Made by a program: the position numbers and the translations under genes. DNA of 64,000 nucleotides from Cellulosilyticum lentocellum DSM 5427 (GTDB lineage: Bacteria; Bacillota; Clostridia; Lachnospirales; Cellulosilyticaceae): positions 4,493,001 through 4,557,000 of the forward strand of contig NC_015275.1 in assembly GCF_000178835.2 (NCBI RefSeq). Direction: 5' to 3'. Shown here piece after piece: positions 44,548 through 53,092 of the stretch. The notes beneath the pieces were generated by a model. The model was given only the letters and a program-made list of their open reading frames with translations, was not told the origin of the DNA and did not search any database. The stretch's first letter is position 1; every line of letters begins with the position of its first letter.

Positions 44548-46537
44548 TTAAATAATATTGCGTTTCCTTGCCTCTATAACAGCGGCTGCTTTTCCATTGA
44601 CCCCTAGCTTTCTATAAGTCTGTTGACAATGATATTTTATATTGGCCACAGACATCCCTGTCTCATTTGAGATTTGGGTTATAGACAAGCCTTCTGATTG
44701 TAATTTTAATATTTCAAGGGCATTTTTATTAAAATTGATACGCTCTGTCTGCTCCTTCAGATAAGAGGGATAACTACGTGCCATTTTTTCTGTCTCTTTC
44801 ATCACTTGCTGCAGAAAAGGGCATGCCTTAGTCTGGCATTTGTATGACTCAAATAATTTCCACATCGGTGCACCTTCCCTGGAGATAATTCTGACAAAAT
44901 GATACTGTTTTGCTTGCTCTAAACACTGGGTCAATGTTTCTTTCCAGTCTTTGTTTTTCATGCGATACTGGGTGATAGCAAGTAATACTTTAGCTTCTAT
45001 GTTAATGTAAGTCCTTTGCATTATCTCACTATATACGAGAAGCCTTTGCAGCAACCCATTTGCCTTTTCTAACTTTCCTAGTATGAGATAACCTCTTACC
45101 TTGGTCAAATACCTGAAACGTTCCATGGTATTAAAATCAATTTCCTCCTTAGGTGCTTCCTGCATCCACTTCATCACTTCTGCTATTTCGCCGTAATACA
45201 TTTGTATCCGGCATTTAAACGCTCTGATGTTAGGTAAAAGCTTGGTTGCCTCTGCACTTTCTGCCTTTTTATAAAAATCATCTAACAATTCAGCACCATC
45301 TGCGGCATTATTATTTAACACATAGAGCCATGTTAAAATACCATTTCCTACAAAGCACTGCTCGATCTTACCCCCTGCTTCTGCCTGCATCTTTCCCTTA
45401 TTGGCGTAAGAAGACGTTTCATAATCGTCTTCTCCTTTTTCAAGATAGCTTTCTGCAAGTGCTAGATTAACTAATCCCTTTCCATACTTACCTAGGACAA
45501 TCTCTACGATACTCCCAATACTTTTCGCTAGTTCCTTATCTTTTTTACTCCATTCACAAAAATCTTTGCCTCCATTCATCATAGAAGGCAGGTTGCTGGT
45601 TACAGAAAACTCTGGAAGGACAATGTCCTTATTTTCCAAAAGCATCCCCACACCTTTGAAGATTTCTATCAGGCTGGTACTCCCTCTATGTGGAAGGGCA
45701 ATATCCAAATATGTAAGCCTACTCTCTGCTGCCTTTTTTAGACTTCCTGTCTGATTCAATGCATAGGCTCTTAATTCTTCATACCATCGCTCACTCTCTT
45801 CTACATTCATAAGCATAGATTGAAGCATGCTCATGCCTGTCATCAGTTCTACGCTTTGTCTTATGGTACTTTCTGGAAGCCTCAGATAATATTTTTTCAG
45901 CTCATAATAATTCCCAACAGATGGATTTTTTCTGGCATTGGCAATGATTAAGCTACTAATACGTTCATTATTTCCGTATTTTTCATACATCCTTATTGCA
46001 TTGGGCATATCTCCTTCTAATTCATAATAAAGACCCGCATTGTAATAAAATTGTTTTTTCATTTCTAGAGAATACGTACGTTCCATTTTTCTAAGCAATG
46101 AACGTCTTGCTGCCAATCGAATTTCATAAATCGTTTCCTTATCCAATTCGCCTTTTTCTATAATGAAGTTTCCAATTTCTTTGGCTTTATCCAGGATGTA
46201 CCTCACATCATTTCGTCCTGTAATCATTTCTGCTAGATGTGTATTTGATGAGTTCATCCCCATCACTTGAGCCAAGCCAATATAAATCGTCAATTACAAC
46301 AATGGTCTTTCTTGATCCTATTCCAAAATCTAAATCTTGCAGTGTAAGCTTTTCAGCAGATAAATACACGTACTTCGTCTTTCCAAAATAATCTCTAATA
46401 AAACTCGTCTTCCCACAACCAGATACCCCATATAAATAGACGGTTTGATATTTTGCCCGTGCAAACTTCATCTTTTGGTTAACTAATTGAGGGCGTATAT
46501 AGTATGCCGTTTGTAGATCATCTTCATAGATATCCAT
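44548..46537 (-). pseudogene. MalT-type LuxR regulator split by frameshift and deletion
   Basis: Two overlapping frames make up one gene. The first (46537-46208, 109 residues) has a good ribosome site (GAGGTG) and encodes the ATPase start: QTVYLYGVSGCGKTSFI (Walker A) and KTIVVIDDLYWLGSSDGD (Walker B). It then stops. The second (46293-44548, 581 residues) continues with TPR-like helices and a C-terminal LuxR helix-turn-helix (LKLQSEGLSITQISNETGMS, NIKYHCQQTYRKLGV). Together they give roughly 690 residues against 800-900 for intact MalT-like proteins, so about 150-200 residues of the ATPase module are missing at the junction. Confidence 0.75.
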
Positions 46538-46613
46538 AAATCACCTCATTATTTAGCCACTTTACTTGCATGTCGTTTATTTTATAAATTTATTATATAA
46601 ATTTTTTGCAAAA

Positions 46614-46641
46614 AATAAACTAGCCATTCGGCTAGTTTATT
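46614..46641 (-). terminator. Hairpin terminator
   Basis: A perfect 12-bp stem AATAAACTAGCC (46614-46625) with 46630-46641 and a loop ATTC. On the minus strand it is followed by TTTTTTGC. It overlaps the stop codon of the small frame at 46637-46759. Confidence 0.8.
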
Positions 46642-46759
46642 GCGTTTTATTCTTAATGCCACGAATTTTATCTAATTTTGCTCTATTTGAATACCGTACA
46701 GATGATTTTATATTTTTCTTATACTCATAAAAAATGCTTGGTGTCTTAGCACTAAGCAT
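46637..46759 (-). CDS. Small basic 40-residue frame, possibly a gene remnant
   Basis: The frame encodes MLSAKTPSIFYEYKKNIKSS and continues VRYSNRAKLDKIRGIKNKTQ, a strongly basic and protein-like sequence, and stops exactly in a good terminator. No ribosome binding site precedes the ATG, and that ATG lies in one arm of the inverted repeat at 46721-46772. It may be the end of a gene whose start was lost. Function unknown. Confidence 0.3.
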   Translation of the reverse strand: MLSAKTPSIFYEYKKNIKSSVRYSNRAKLDKIRGIKNKTQ

Positions 46760-46772
46760 TTTTTATGAGTAT
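46721..46772. repeat. Perfect 19-bp inverted repeat
   Basis: Bases 46721-46739 (ATACTCATAAAAAATGCTT) and 46754-46772 are exact reverse complements. The stem can extend by three further pairs and a wobble towards a 6-base loop. It follows the end of the copper-amine-oxidase-type gene remnant and may be its old terminator, although no separate T-tract follows the stem. Confidence 0.75.
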
Positions 46773-46787
46773 ACAAATTTTTACACT

Positions 46788-47012
46788 CTACTTAACAATG
46801 ATAATACTCTTACTAGATGGAATCCAAACTTTCTGTAACCACCCTTAGTGGTACACAGGTTACATTATCTATAATCTGTGACTCCACATCATTTATTATA
46901 TGGTTGCCATTTACTTCTATCATTGTATTGCTAGCAAATAATATGATTTGAGTTAAATCCTTTTAATAATCTACTGTACCATAACCTAATTGTTTTGATT
47001 TCTTGACTATTA
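46788..47012 (-). pseudogene. Remnant of a copper-amine-oxidase-domain gene
   Basis: Translated on the minus strand, this stretch gives LGYGTVDY, a stop, then ASNTMIEVNGNHIINDVE, SQIIDNVTCVPLRVVTES, and after a frame change VWIPSSKSIIIVK with a TAG at 46790-46788. The matching parts of the large secreted protein end are APQIIDSTTVVPLRFIAENL and VLWIPSSKSIEIVK. So it is a deleted and frameshifted relative of the C-terminal domain of the 38301-41414 gene. It sits just downstream of rlmH. Confidence 0.8.
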
Positions 47013-47035
47013 AGCCTTAATTACGGCTATCTGAG

Positions 47036-47515
47036 TTACTTATGATACGGTTCATTATTATTAATCCTGAACCCTCTATAAATCTGCTCTAATAGCATGA
47101 CTCTAAATAGCTGATGTGGGAATGTCATTTTTGAGAAGCAAAGCTTATAATTTGCTCTTTGTCTTACGGCATCTGATAAGCCAAGTGACCCTCCAATGAC
47201 AAATACAATATGACTGTTACCTCTTACACCACAGTCTGCCATAAAACTTGCGAGTTCTTCAGATGAGAGCATCTTTCCATTCAAATCTAATGCTACAACG
47301 TAAGCACTATCACTGATTTTAGATAGAATTTTTTCGCCTTCTTTTTCTTTGATTTGTAATTCTTCTTTTTCAGAAGCATTATCTGGTGTTTTTTCATCTG
47401 CTAATTCAATGATACTTAATTTACAGTAACGACTTAGTCTTTTACTATACTCATTAATAGCTTGTACCAAATATTTTTCTTTAAGTTTGCCTACACATAT
47501 GATTTCTATCTTCAT
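47036..47515 (-). CDS. rlmH: RlmH, 23S rRNA pseudouridine-1915 N3-methyltransferase
   Basis: The 159-residue SPOUT methyltransferase is full length and starts [19 protein letters not shown]-binding loops are VVALDLNGKMLSSEELA, VFVIGGSLGLSDAVRQRA and the C-terminal FPHQLFRVMLLEQIYRGFRI with the typical end NNNEPYHK. It methylates the helix 69 pseudouridine of 23S rRNA on assembled ribosomes. A second, broken copy lies 2.6 kb upstream at 50154-50633. The 177 bases before it hold a short GGGAT/ATCCC hairpin and nothing else certain. Confidence 0.97.
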   Translation of the reverse strand: MKIEIICVGKLKEKYLVQAINEYSKRLSRYCKLSIIELADEKTPDNASEKEELQIKEKEGEKILSKISDSAYVVALDLNGKMLSSEELASFMADCGVRGNSHIVFVIGGSLGLSDAVRQRANYKLCFSKMTFPHQLFRVMLLEQIYRGFRINNNEPYHK

Positions 47516-47692
47516 GTCTATCTCCTAAATCTTATTGATTATATTTTATCTTTATTATGGGATGAGCTTTCTATTTGTATGATAACTATAACACTATATT
47601 ACACCTACTATCCCAAAATCATTATAAACTTATAGGGGATAAAGCACGAGTTAAAAACACCCTATTCTCATATTTATTGAAAAAATTAATAT

Positions 47693-49729
47693 CTAATCTA
47701 ATTTAAACTTATTCATATATTCTACTAATGTAACTGAAGAACTTGCTGCAATGGTTGCAGTTTTTTCTACTTTTTCACTTTCTTCGTTAAATCGTTTTGA
47801 ACGTCCTGTCATCATTTCGATGGTACTTAAAATTTCTTCTGCACTTGCAGATTGTTCTTCTGAAATAGCTGCCATACTTGTTGCTACCTCATCTACTTGT
47901 GTAATCGTATCTTTAATATTGGCTACAAGTTTACTTGCCTCGGTGATCTCGCTATAAATTTTTTCAAAGGTACTATATGCTTTATTAATAGAAGACTTAT
48001 TTTCCTCAACGATACTTGCACTATCCTTTGTCTTTTCTACCATTGCTCCTACTTGCTCTTGAACTCCACTTATGATCTCACTAATTTCCTTAGTAGAATT
48101 AGCACTCATCTCTGCAAGTTTTCCTATTTCTTGTGCAACTACAGAGAAGCCTTTCCCTGCTTCTCCTGCTCTTGCTGCTTCAATTGAAGCATTTAAAGAT
48201 AAGAGGTTCGTCTGTGAAGCCATATCTTCAATGAACTTAATAATCTCATTAATTTTACCAGTAGATGTATTAACTTCTTCTACTGACTCTATTAATGTTC
48301 CCATAGTTACTATGATCACATCCATCATTTGTCTAACTTTATTCATATCTTGTTGACCTTCTGCTGTAGCTCTAACCGTATGGTTCATCTTATCATCTGC
48401 TTCATTGCTATGCTCATTAGTGACTCCAACAATTTGTGCAAGGGATGTTGCATGTTCTGCTACTTCTGTAACTGATTTTACAAGCTCTTCTACTGTTTTA
48501 TGCGTGTTATTCATCGCTTCATATTGTCCTTCTGCCATTTGATTTAAGAATAACGCACTTTCCTTACCAGTATCTGCATTTTGATCTAGTTCACTAGAGA
48601 TCAACTTAATATCATTAATCAACTTCTTCATATAAATAATATACTTCTTAAGTGCCTCACTCATTCTCCCTATTTCATCATGGCTCTTGGTGTCAATCAT
48701 GACAGTGAAATCTCCCTCTGTAATACGTGTGAGGCCTTCTGTTAATATCCCTACTGGTTCCATCATTGAGTTGATCACTTTCATTACAATAACACTTATA
48801 ATGATAATAAAGATCAGTGCTAGTATTAAATACACCCCCGTTACTTTATAAAGCACTGCTACAATTTCATTTCTAGCAACACAAGTTACTAATCGCCATG
48901 TCGTTCCCTCTATTGGCTCTACCATTACAAAATAATCTTTACCTTCATCCTTAATAGTATGTAATTTGAAATCTTCTTCCTGTATGTAGCCTGCCACCTC
49001 TGCCATAAAACTACTTTCATCAGATGTAGAAATCATTTTAGCATTCCACTCACTATTCTTATGTCCTAATATCATATTATTTTGCTGATCAACTAAAAAA
49101 CCATAACCACTATCTGTATCCATAATATTGATATTGGCAACAATCGATGTCACATCATTTAATGATACATCTGCTGACGCTACAAAGTTTTTCTTATCCT
49201 CTCTCTTAATTTTGGTTGTAGCACTCACAATGAACCCTTTTGTATTATCATCTAAATATGGTTCTCCAAAAGTAAACTTTTCATGTGTAAGGCCTTCCTT
49301 ATACCAAGGCCTTTCTGTGACAACAAAATCTGCATCTGGTACCCATCCTGAGCCATCTAAATAAATACCTGTCTCATCTCCCCCATAAATACCATTAGGA
49401 AAAGCTTGGTGTAACTCCAGAGTAGATGCTAGATATTTTAATTCTTCTTCATCGCTCTTAAAATCAATATTTTCTAAACTGCTTTGCACACTATTTAAAT
49501 TACCGAATACCCCCTGTACCCATGCACTGATCTTATTAGCATTAGCTACTGCTTGTTCTCTTAAACTCCTATAAGTATCATCTAACATTACACTCCTTAT
49601 ATTAAATATACTTATAGCACCCAACATTGAAAGTGCTAATACCATGATTGGAATGATCATTAACATAAGCTTTTTACGAATAGTAGTCTGTTTTTCTTTC
49701 ATTTGTTGCTTAGTAATTTGTGTTTTCAT
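47693..49729 (-). CDS. Methyl-accepting chemotaxis protein with dCache sensor
   Basis: The 678-residue receptor has a membrane helix ([20 protein letters not shown]) and an extracytoplasmic double-Cache domain. Its ligand motif is [16 protein letters not shown] and [19 protein letters not shown] second helix near residue 300, a HAMP domain ([19 protein letters not shown]) and the signalling hairpin with its tip [20 protein letters not shown] follow. The RPWY and EPYxD residues resemble amino-acid-binding Cache domains, but the first tyrosine of that motif is a valine here. The gene lies between the two rlmH copies. AGGGGGAGC precedes the ATG. Confidence 0.92.
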   Translation of the reverse strand: MKTQITKQQMKEKQTTIRKKLMLMIIPIMVLALSMLGAISIFNIRSVMLDDTYRSLREQAVANANKISAWVQGVFGNLNSVQSSLENIDFKSDEEELKYLASTLELHQAFPNGIYGGDETGIYLDGSGWVPDADFVVTERPWYKEGLTHEKFTFGEPYLDDNTKGFIVSATTKIKREDKKNFVASADVSLNDVTSIVANINIMDTDSGYGFLVDQQNNMILGHKNSEWNAKMISTSDESSFMAEVAGYIQEEDFKLHTIKDEGKDYFVMVEPIEGTTWRLVTCVARNEIVAVLYKVTGVYLILALIFIIIISVIVMKVINSMMEPVGILTEGLTRITEGDFTVMIDTKSHDEIGRMSEALKKYIIYMKKLINDIKLISSELDQNADTGKESALFLNQMAEGQYEAMNNTHKTVEELVKSVTEVAEHATSLAQIVGVTNEHSNEADDKMNHTVRATAEGQQDMNKVRQMMDVIIVTMGTLIESVEEVNTSTGKINEIIKFIEDMASQTNLLSLNASIEAARAGEAGKGFSVVAQEIGKLAEMSANSTKEISEIISGVQEQVGAMVEKTKDSASIVEENKSSINKAYSTFEKIYSEITEASKLVANIKDTITQVDEVATSMAAISEEQSASAEEILSTIEMMTGRSKRFNEESEKVEKTATIAASSSVTLVEYMNKFKLD

Positions 49730-49795
49730 CTGCTCCCCCTTAGTGTCATATTAGATACAATCCACTTAAATTCCATTATCAATTCTATGCTTTTG

Positions 49796-49836
49796 TCGAA
49801 TAGAGTCGAACGGAATCGAATATTAGTAATATTATA
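49796..49836 (-). promoter_or_regulatory. Extended -10 and three phased TCGAA repeats before the chemoreceptor gene
   Basis: On the minus strand TGATATAAT (ATTATA at 49831-49836) is an extended -10. TCGAA occurs at 49796-49800, 49806-49810 and 49816-49820, exactly 10 bases apart, just downstream of the expected start of transcription. The phasing is consistent with a protein binding one face of the helix. There is no sigma-28-type promoter. Confidence 0.5.
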
Positions 49837-49918
49837 TCAAACAACAGATTTTTGGAAAACATTTTTTACACACAAGTTTCGTATATAAAAAAATTTACTA
49901 AGCCAATGTACTTTCCTT

Positions 49919-50140
49919 TTACTTTTCTTTATGCTTCTTCCTGAGTATATCTAGAAGGCTGCTCTGCATAATCCACTCGAATACTATGGAACCCACAAAT
50001 TGAATACCATCTGCCAAGATGACATTTTCACTTTTTCCTTTGCGCTTGCGTTCACTCCCGTTCTGATAACAGTTGAATCTAACTAAATAGACCGCATCAT
50101 AACTCAATTCACTACATCCTGTGATTATCAATGTTTCCAT
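49919..50140 (-). CDS. Unrecognised 73-residue frame after the broken rlmH copy
   Basis: The frame starts METLIITGCSELSYDAVYLV and ends LLDILRKKHKEK, with a hydrophobic middle (GIQFVGSIVFEWI). It starts 13 bases after the rlmH copy and has no ribosome binding site. I recognise no family. It could be a small gene, a decayed fragment or chance. Confidence 0.35.
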   Translation of the reverse strand: METLIITGCSELSYDAVYLVRFNCYQNGSERKRKGKSENVILADGIQFVGSIVFEWIMQSSLLDILRKKHKEK

Positions 50141-50153
50141 CTATTTATCTGAG

Positions 50154-50633
50154 TTATTTATGGTACGGTTCATTATTATTAATCCTAAATCCTCTATATA
50201 TTTGTTCTAGTAGCATGACTCTAAATAGCTGATGTGGAAATGTCATTTTTGAGAAACACAATTTATAATTAGCTCGTGCCCTCACAACCTCTGATAACCC
50301 TAATGATCCTCCTATGACAGAAACAAGGTGACTATTCCCCCTTACACCGCAATCCGCTATAAAGCTTGCTAATTCTTCTGAGGATAACATTTTGCCTTAC
50401 AAGTCTAAAGCTATCACATACGCTGCATCACTTATTTTAGAAAGGATTTTCTCTCCTTCTTTATCTTTAATCATAAATTCTTCTTTTTCTGAGGCATTAT
50501 CCGGTGTTTTTTCACCAGCTAGTTCAATCATATTGAGCTTACAATATCTACTTAATCTTTTACTATATTCATCAATAGCTTGCACCAAGTATTTTTCTTT
50601 AAGTTTACCAACGCAGATTAATTCTATTTTCAT
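50154..50633 (-). pseudogene. rlmH: Second rlmH copy interrupted by a stop codon
   Basis: Full-length homology to the intact rlmH is clear from [16 protein letters not shown] to the end NNNEPYHK. At codon 79 the frame reads GAC TTG TAA GGC AAA ATG, where the intact copy has LDLNGKM, so an in-frame TAA replaces the Asn codon. The two parts would encode 78 and 80 residues. The reading frame is otherwise preserved, so the stop is recent or, less likely, read through. About ten bases beyond the stop codon (TAACTCAGATA) are also shared with the intact copy. Confidence 0.9.
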
Positions 50634-50767
50634 TAAAGGACTCCTTATTTTATCTTAGTATCACTCTCTATACATTTTACATTTTAACACACTCATGCTT
50701 TTCTAACCTTATCCTTATGATACTATCCCCTATTATAACCCTTTTATCTATAACTCACTTATAGTAG

Positions 50768-51340
50768 CTATATACCCACATCATGTACTAAGGAGCAACA
50801 TACCATGAGAGCTATACTCTTAAATATGACAAAAAGTGCTCCACTAGGAAAAATGATTAATCCCGCCATTCCAAGAAGTAAAAAAGTTGATATAAAATCC
50901 TTTTTTCTTTCTCCCCTATCAATGACGTATTTGCTTGTTATAGCCGGATGATAATAAATATCTATCGGTTCTTTTATCCTTCTGCCCTTAACTGTTACAT
51001 AGTGTCCAAAGCAAGGATCACCCTTATAATCAGTGTAACTAAAATATATTAAAAATTGATTCCTAGTCCACCTGAAGTGATCTGCATCTCTATCCCACTT
51101 ATTTAATATAACCGGCCTATGATCATGTGCCATAACTTCTTCATTCACTTTCACTTGTTGCACTTCTATTTTTGTTTTAAAATAAGTACCCTTTACAGAT
51201 TTAATCCTTAGGTATTCCTGCATAAGTTGAACTAGTGTCGTTGATCCTCTATATATGGCAATAGCGCCAATGGCCATTCCCATCACATTAACTATCTTAC
51301 TTAACCCCTGCAAACTTCGCATAAAGAATTCTGTTAGCAT
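50768..51340 (-). CDS. DUF3592-like membrane protein
   Basis: The 190-residue protein has one N-terminal helix (IVNMGMAIGAIAIY-like), a soluble middle of about 110 residues with beta character (NQFLIYFSYTDYKGDPCFGH, PIDIYYHPAITSKYVID) and two C-terminal helices. The pattern resembles DUF3592 proteins, whose function is unknown. It follows the MFS gene terminator and is probably transcribed alone. Confidence 0.55.
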   Translation of the reverse strand: MLTEFFMRSLQGLSKIVNVMGMAIGAIAIYRGSTTLVQLMQEYLRIKSVKGTYFKTKIEVQQVKVNEEVMAHDHRPVILNKWDRDADHFRWTRNQFLIYFSYTDYKGDPCFGHYVTVKGRRIKEPIDIYYHPAITSKYVIDRGERKKDFISTFLLLGMAGLIIFPSGALFVIFKSIALMVCCSLVHDVGI

Positions 51341-51403
51341 AATTATCCCCCTACATTTACATCTCTATTTGTCCAAATTGATATACTTTTCTCCTTAAAC
51401 AAA

Positions 51404-51451
51404 AAATCCTAGAACATAAGATACCCTTTTATACACTTATGTCCTAGGATT
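51404..51451 (-). terminator. Terminator of the MFS exporter gene
   Basis: AATCCTAG, a mismatch, then ACATAAG (near 51404-51420) pairs with CTTATGT, a mismatch, then CTAGGATT (51436-51451). On the minus strand it runs into TTTTTTG. Its stem sequence is similar to the leader terminator at 28097-28144. Confidence 0.8.
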
Positions 51452-51464
51452 AGTCTGTTCTATT

Positions 51465-52748
51465 TTAATCTAACTTCCTAATATCTTTATGCCTATACCA
51501 TATCCCGCTAAACAATGCACCTAAAATACCTGTACATAAAAACATAACGGCCATACCTGTTCCTTTTCCTATTCCTACTATTCGTTCTAGGAACCTAACA
51601 ATTTGGTTATCAGCTTTCATAAAAGGTTCAAACACATAATCAGCCAAATAACCACCTAGTAAAATACCAATAGGAATAGTCACATTTTGCAGTGCATTTC
51701 TCACTGAAAACACCCTTCCTTGCATCTCTTTAGGAACCTTCTCATACATAATGCCATTAATGCCTGCATTGATAAAAGGAATCAGTACACTAGTTGCTAT
51801 AGCAGAGAAACACCACATCCATGCATTCCTGCTCATTCCCATTAATAGATCCCCTACTAAAAATGAAAATGCCGTAGAGAAATAAATGACCTTAATTCTT
51901 GATCTAGGAAATTTAATGAAGGTAATTACTATCCCACCTATAATACCACCAAAGCCTATAAATCCTGTGACCAAAGCCAAGATATTTTCATCCCCACCAC
52001 TTCTAGCTAAGATTAACGCTGGTAAAATATTTTCATAGCCTATACGTGAAAACAAATTGGCTACTGTCATACTTAATACTAAGTACCAAATTCCTTTATG
52101 CTCTTTTAAGTACATCCACCCTTCTTTGCAACCCTCTAGTAATGTTTGTTTTTTGCATTCTTTACTTATAAGCCCTTCAGGTATATGAGTAAAACCAGCA
52201 AGTACCACAAAAGCTATTATAAAGCTTAATAAGTCAACCAAAATAACGCCCTTTAATCCTAGAATTCCATAAATAAAAGTGGCAAGCATTGGTGTAACTA
52301 CTGTTAATACAGAACTTGAAAAGGAATTCATTCCACTAGCTTTTTCATATTGCCCTTTAGGTACGATAATTCCTATGGCTACCGAGGTAGCTGGACCTTG
52401 AAAAGCATTCATTACACCTGTGACTGCATTTACCATGTAAATATGATAAAGCTCTAACTTCCCAATCATTAGCAATAACAGTATTACTAATGTATTTAGA
52501 GCAGCAATCATATCTGCTCCTAGTATAATCATCTTTTTTCTATGCCTATCAATAAATGCCCCTACGAATAAGCTGACTACTAAATAAGGTAAATAATTGC
52601 AAAATGACATCAGTGACATAGACATCGCTGACTGCGTCTTACTATATGCCCATAATATAAGTGCAAAACTAGTCATAGAGCTTCCTAGCTGTGAAATTAT
52701 TTGTGTAAGCCAAAATATAATATATGTATTCCATTTATAATCTTTCAT
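51465..52748 (-). CDS. MFS drug exporter (MefA/macrolide-efflux-like)
   Basis: The 427-residue protein has twelve membrane helices. Motif A-like GAFIDRHRKKMIILGADMIA follows helix 2, and NAFQGPATSVAIGIIVPKGQ and MYEKVPKEMQGRVFSVRNAL are typical of the DHA3 macrolide-efflux branch. It starts MKDYKWNTYIIFWLTQIISQ with AAGGAG 7 bases before the ATG. The gene has a 5' leader with a coding frame and a large hairpin (52789-52895), so its expression is probably induced by translation stress, as for other antibiotic-resistance genes. The substrate is unknown. Confidence 0.87.
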   Translation of the reverse strand: MKDYKWNTYIIFWLTQIISQLGSSMTSFALILWAYSKTQSAMSMSLMSFCNYLPYLVVSLFVGAFIDRHRKKMIILGADMIAALNTLVILLLLMIGKLELYHIYMVNAVTGVMNAFQGPATSVAIGIIVPKGQYEKASGMNSFSSSVLTVVTPMLATFIYGILGLKGVILVDLLSFIIAFVVLAGFTHIPEGLISKECKKQTLLEGCKEGWMYLKEHKGIWYLVLSMTVANLFSRIGYENILPALILARSGGDENILALVTGFIGFGGIIGGIVITFIKFPRSRIKVIYFSTAFSFLVGDLLMGMSRNAWMWCFSAIATSVLIPFINAGINGIMYEKVPKEMQGRVFSVRNALQNVTIPIGILLGGYLADYVFEPFMKADNQIVRFLERIVGIGKGTGMAVMFLCTGILGALFSGIWYRHKDIRKLD

Positions 52749-52788
52749 TAGACTTCTCCTTTTTAGTTAATAATGTATTTAACTAAAA

Positions 52789-52858
52789 GTACAAAATCTA
52801 ATCGGGACGACTAAACTGCTACTCTATACAAGGATCGTCCTCTTATTAGATCTTGTAC
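52789..52858 (-). promoter_or_regulatory. Attenuator hairpin in the leader of the MFS exporter gene
   Basis: Bases 52789-52810 and 52835-52858 pair as GTACAA/TTGTAC, ATCTAAT/ATTAGAT and GGACGA/TCGTCC, 19 bp with two small interior loops. The arm transcribed first encodes the end of a leader peptide; the second arm is followed by TTTTAG. A second perfect 10-bp stem (52761-52770 with 52779-52788) sits just before the ribosome binding site. A promoter with TATAAT and TTGTAA (16-base spacer) lies upstream near 52936-52965. The T-tract is short, so premature termination and blocked translation are both possible. Confidence 0.7.
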
Positions 52859-52895
52859 AGAGTAATTTGCTTAAATCAATGACTATCTTACACAT
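52824..52895 (-). CDS. Leader peptide of the MFS exporter gene, 23 residues
   Basis: An ATG at 52895 after AGAGGAAAG starts a 23-codon frame beginning MCKIVIDLSK and ending NKRTILV with TAG. Codons for LCTRSNKRT lie on the 5' arm of the attenuator hairpin, so a ribosome translating or stalled there would prevent the stem from forming. This is the arrangement of antibiotic-inducible leader peptides. It stands about 76 bases before the MFS gene. Confidence 0.55.
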   Translation of the reverse strand: MCKIVIDLSKLLCTRSNKRTILV

Positions 52896-53092
52896 ACGAC
52901 TTTCCTCTTTCCCTACTTTTCTCTTATATCTTTATTATATGTCAAAACATTCTAATTACAATACGTTAACTAAAAATGCAGAAGCCGTCATTTCTTATCT
53001 ATAGCCTCTGCACTTTTTAATGTATTCATTTATCAAATTTCTCTATTTCTCTATTGTGTAAAAGTCTTATTAAAAGAAGTAAAATAGCTCTT

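Noticed and set aside
47036-50633. SCC-like mobile element inserted at rlmH
   Set aside because: There is no recombinase gene and the second rlmH is a whole gene, which fits duplication better than SCC insertion.
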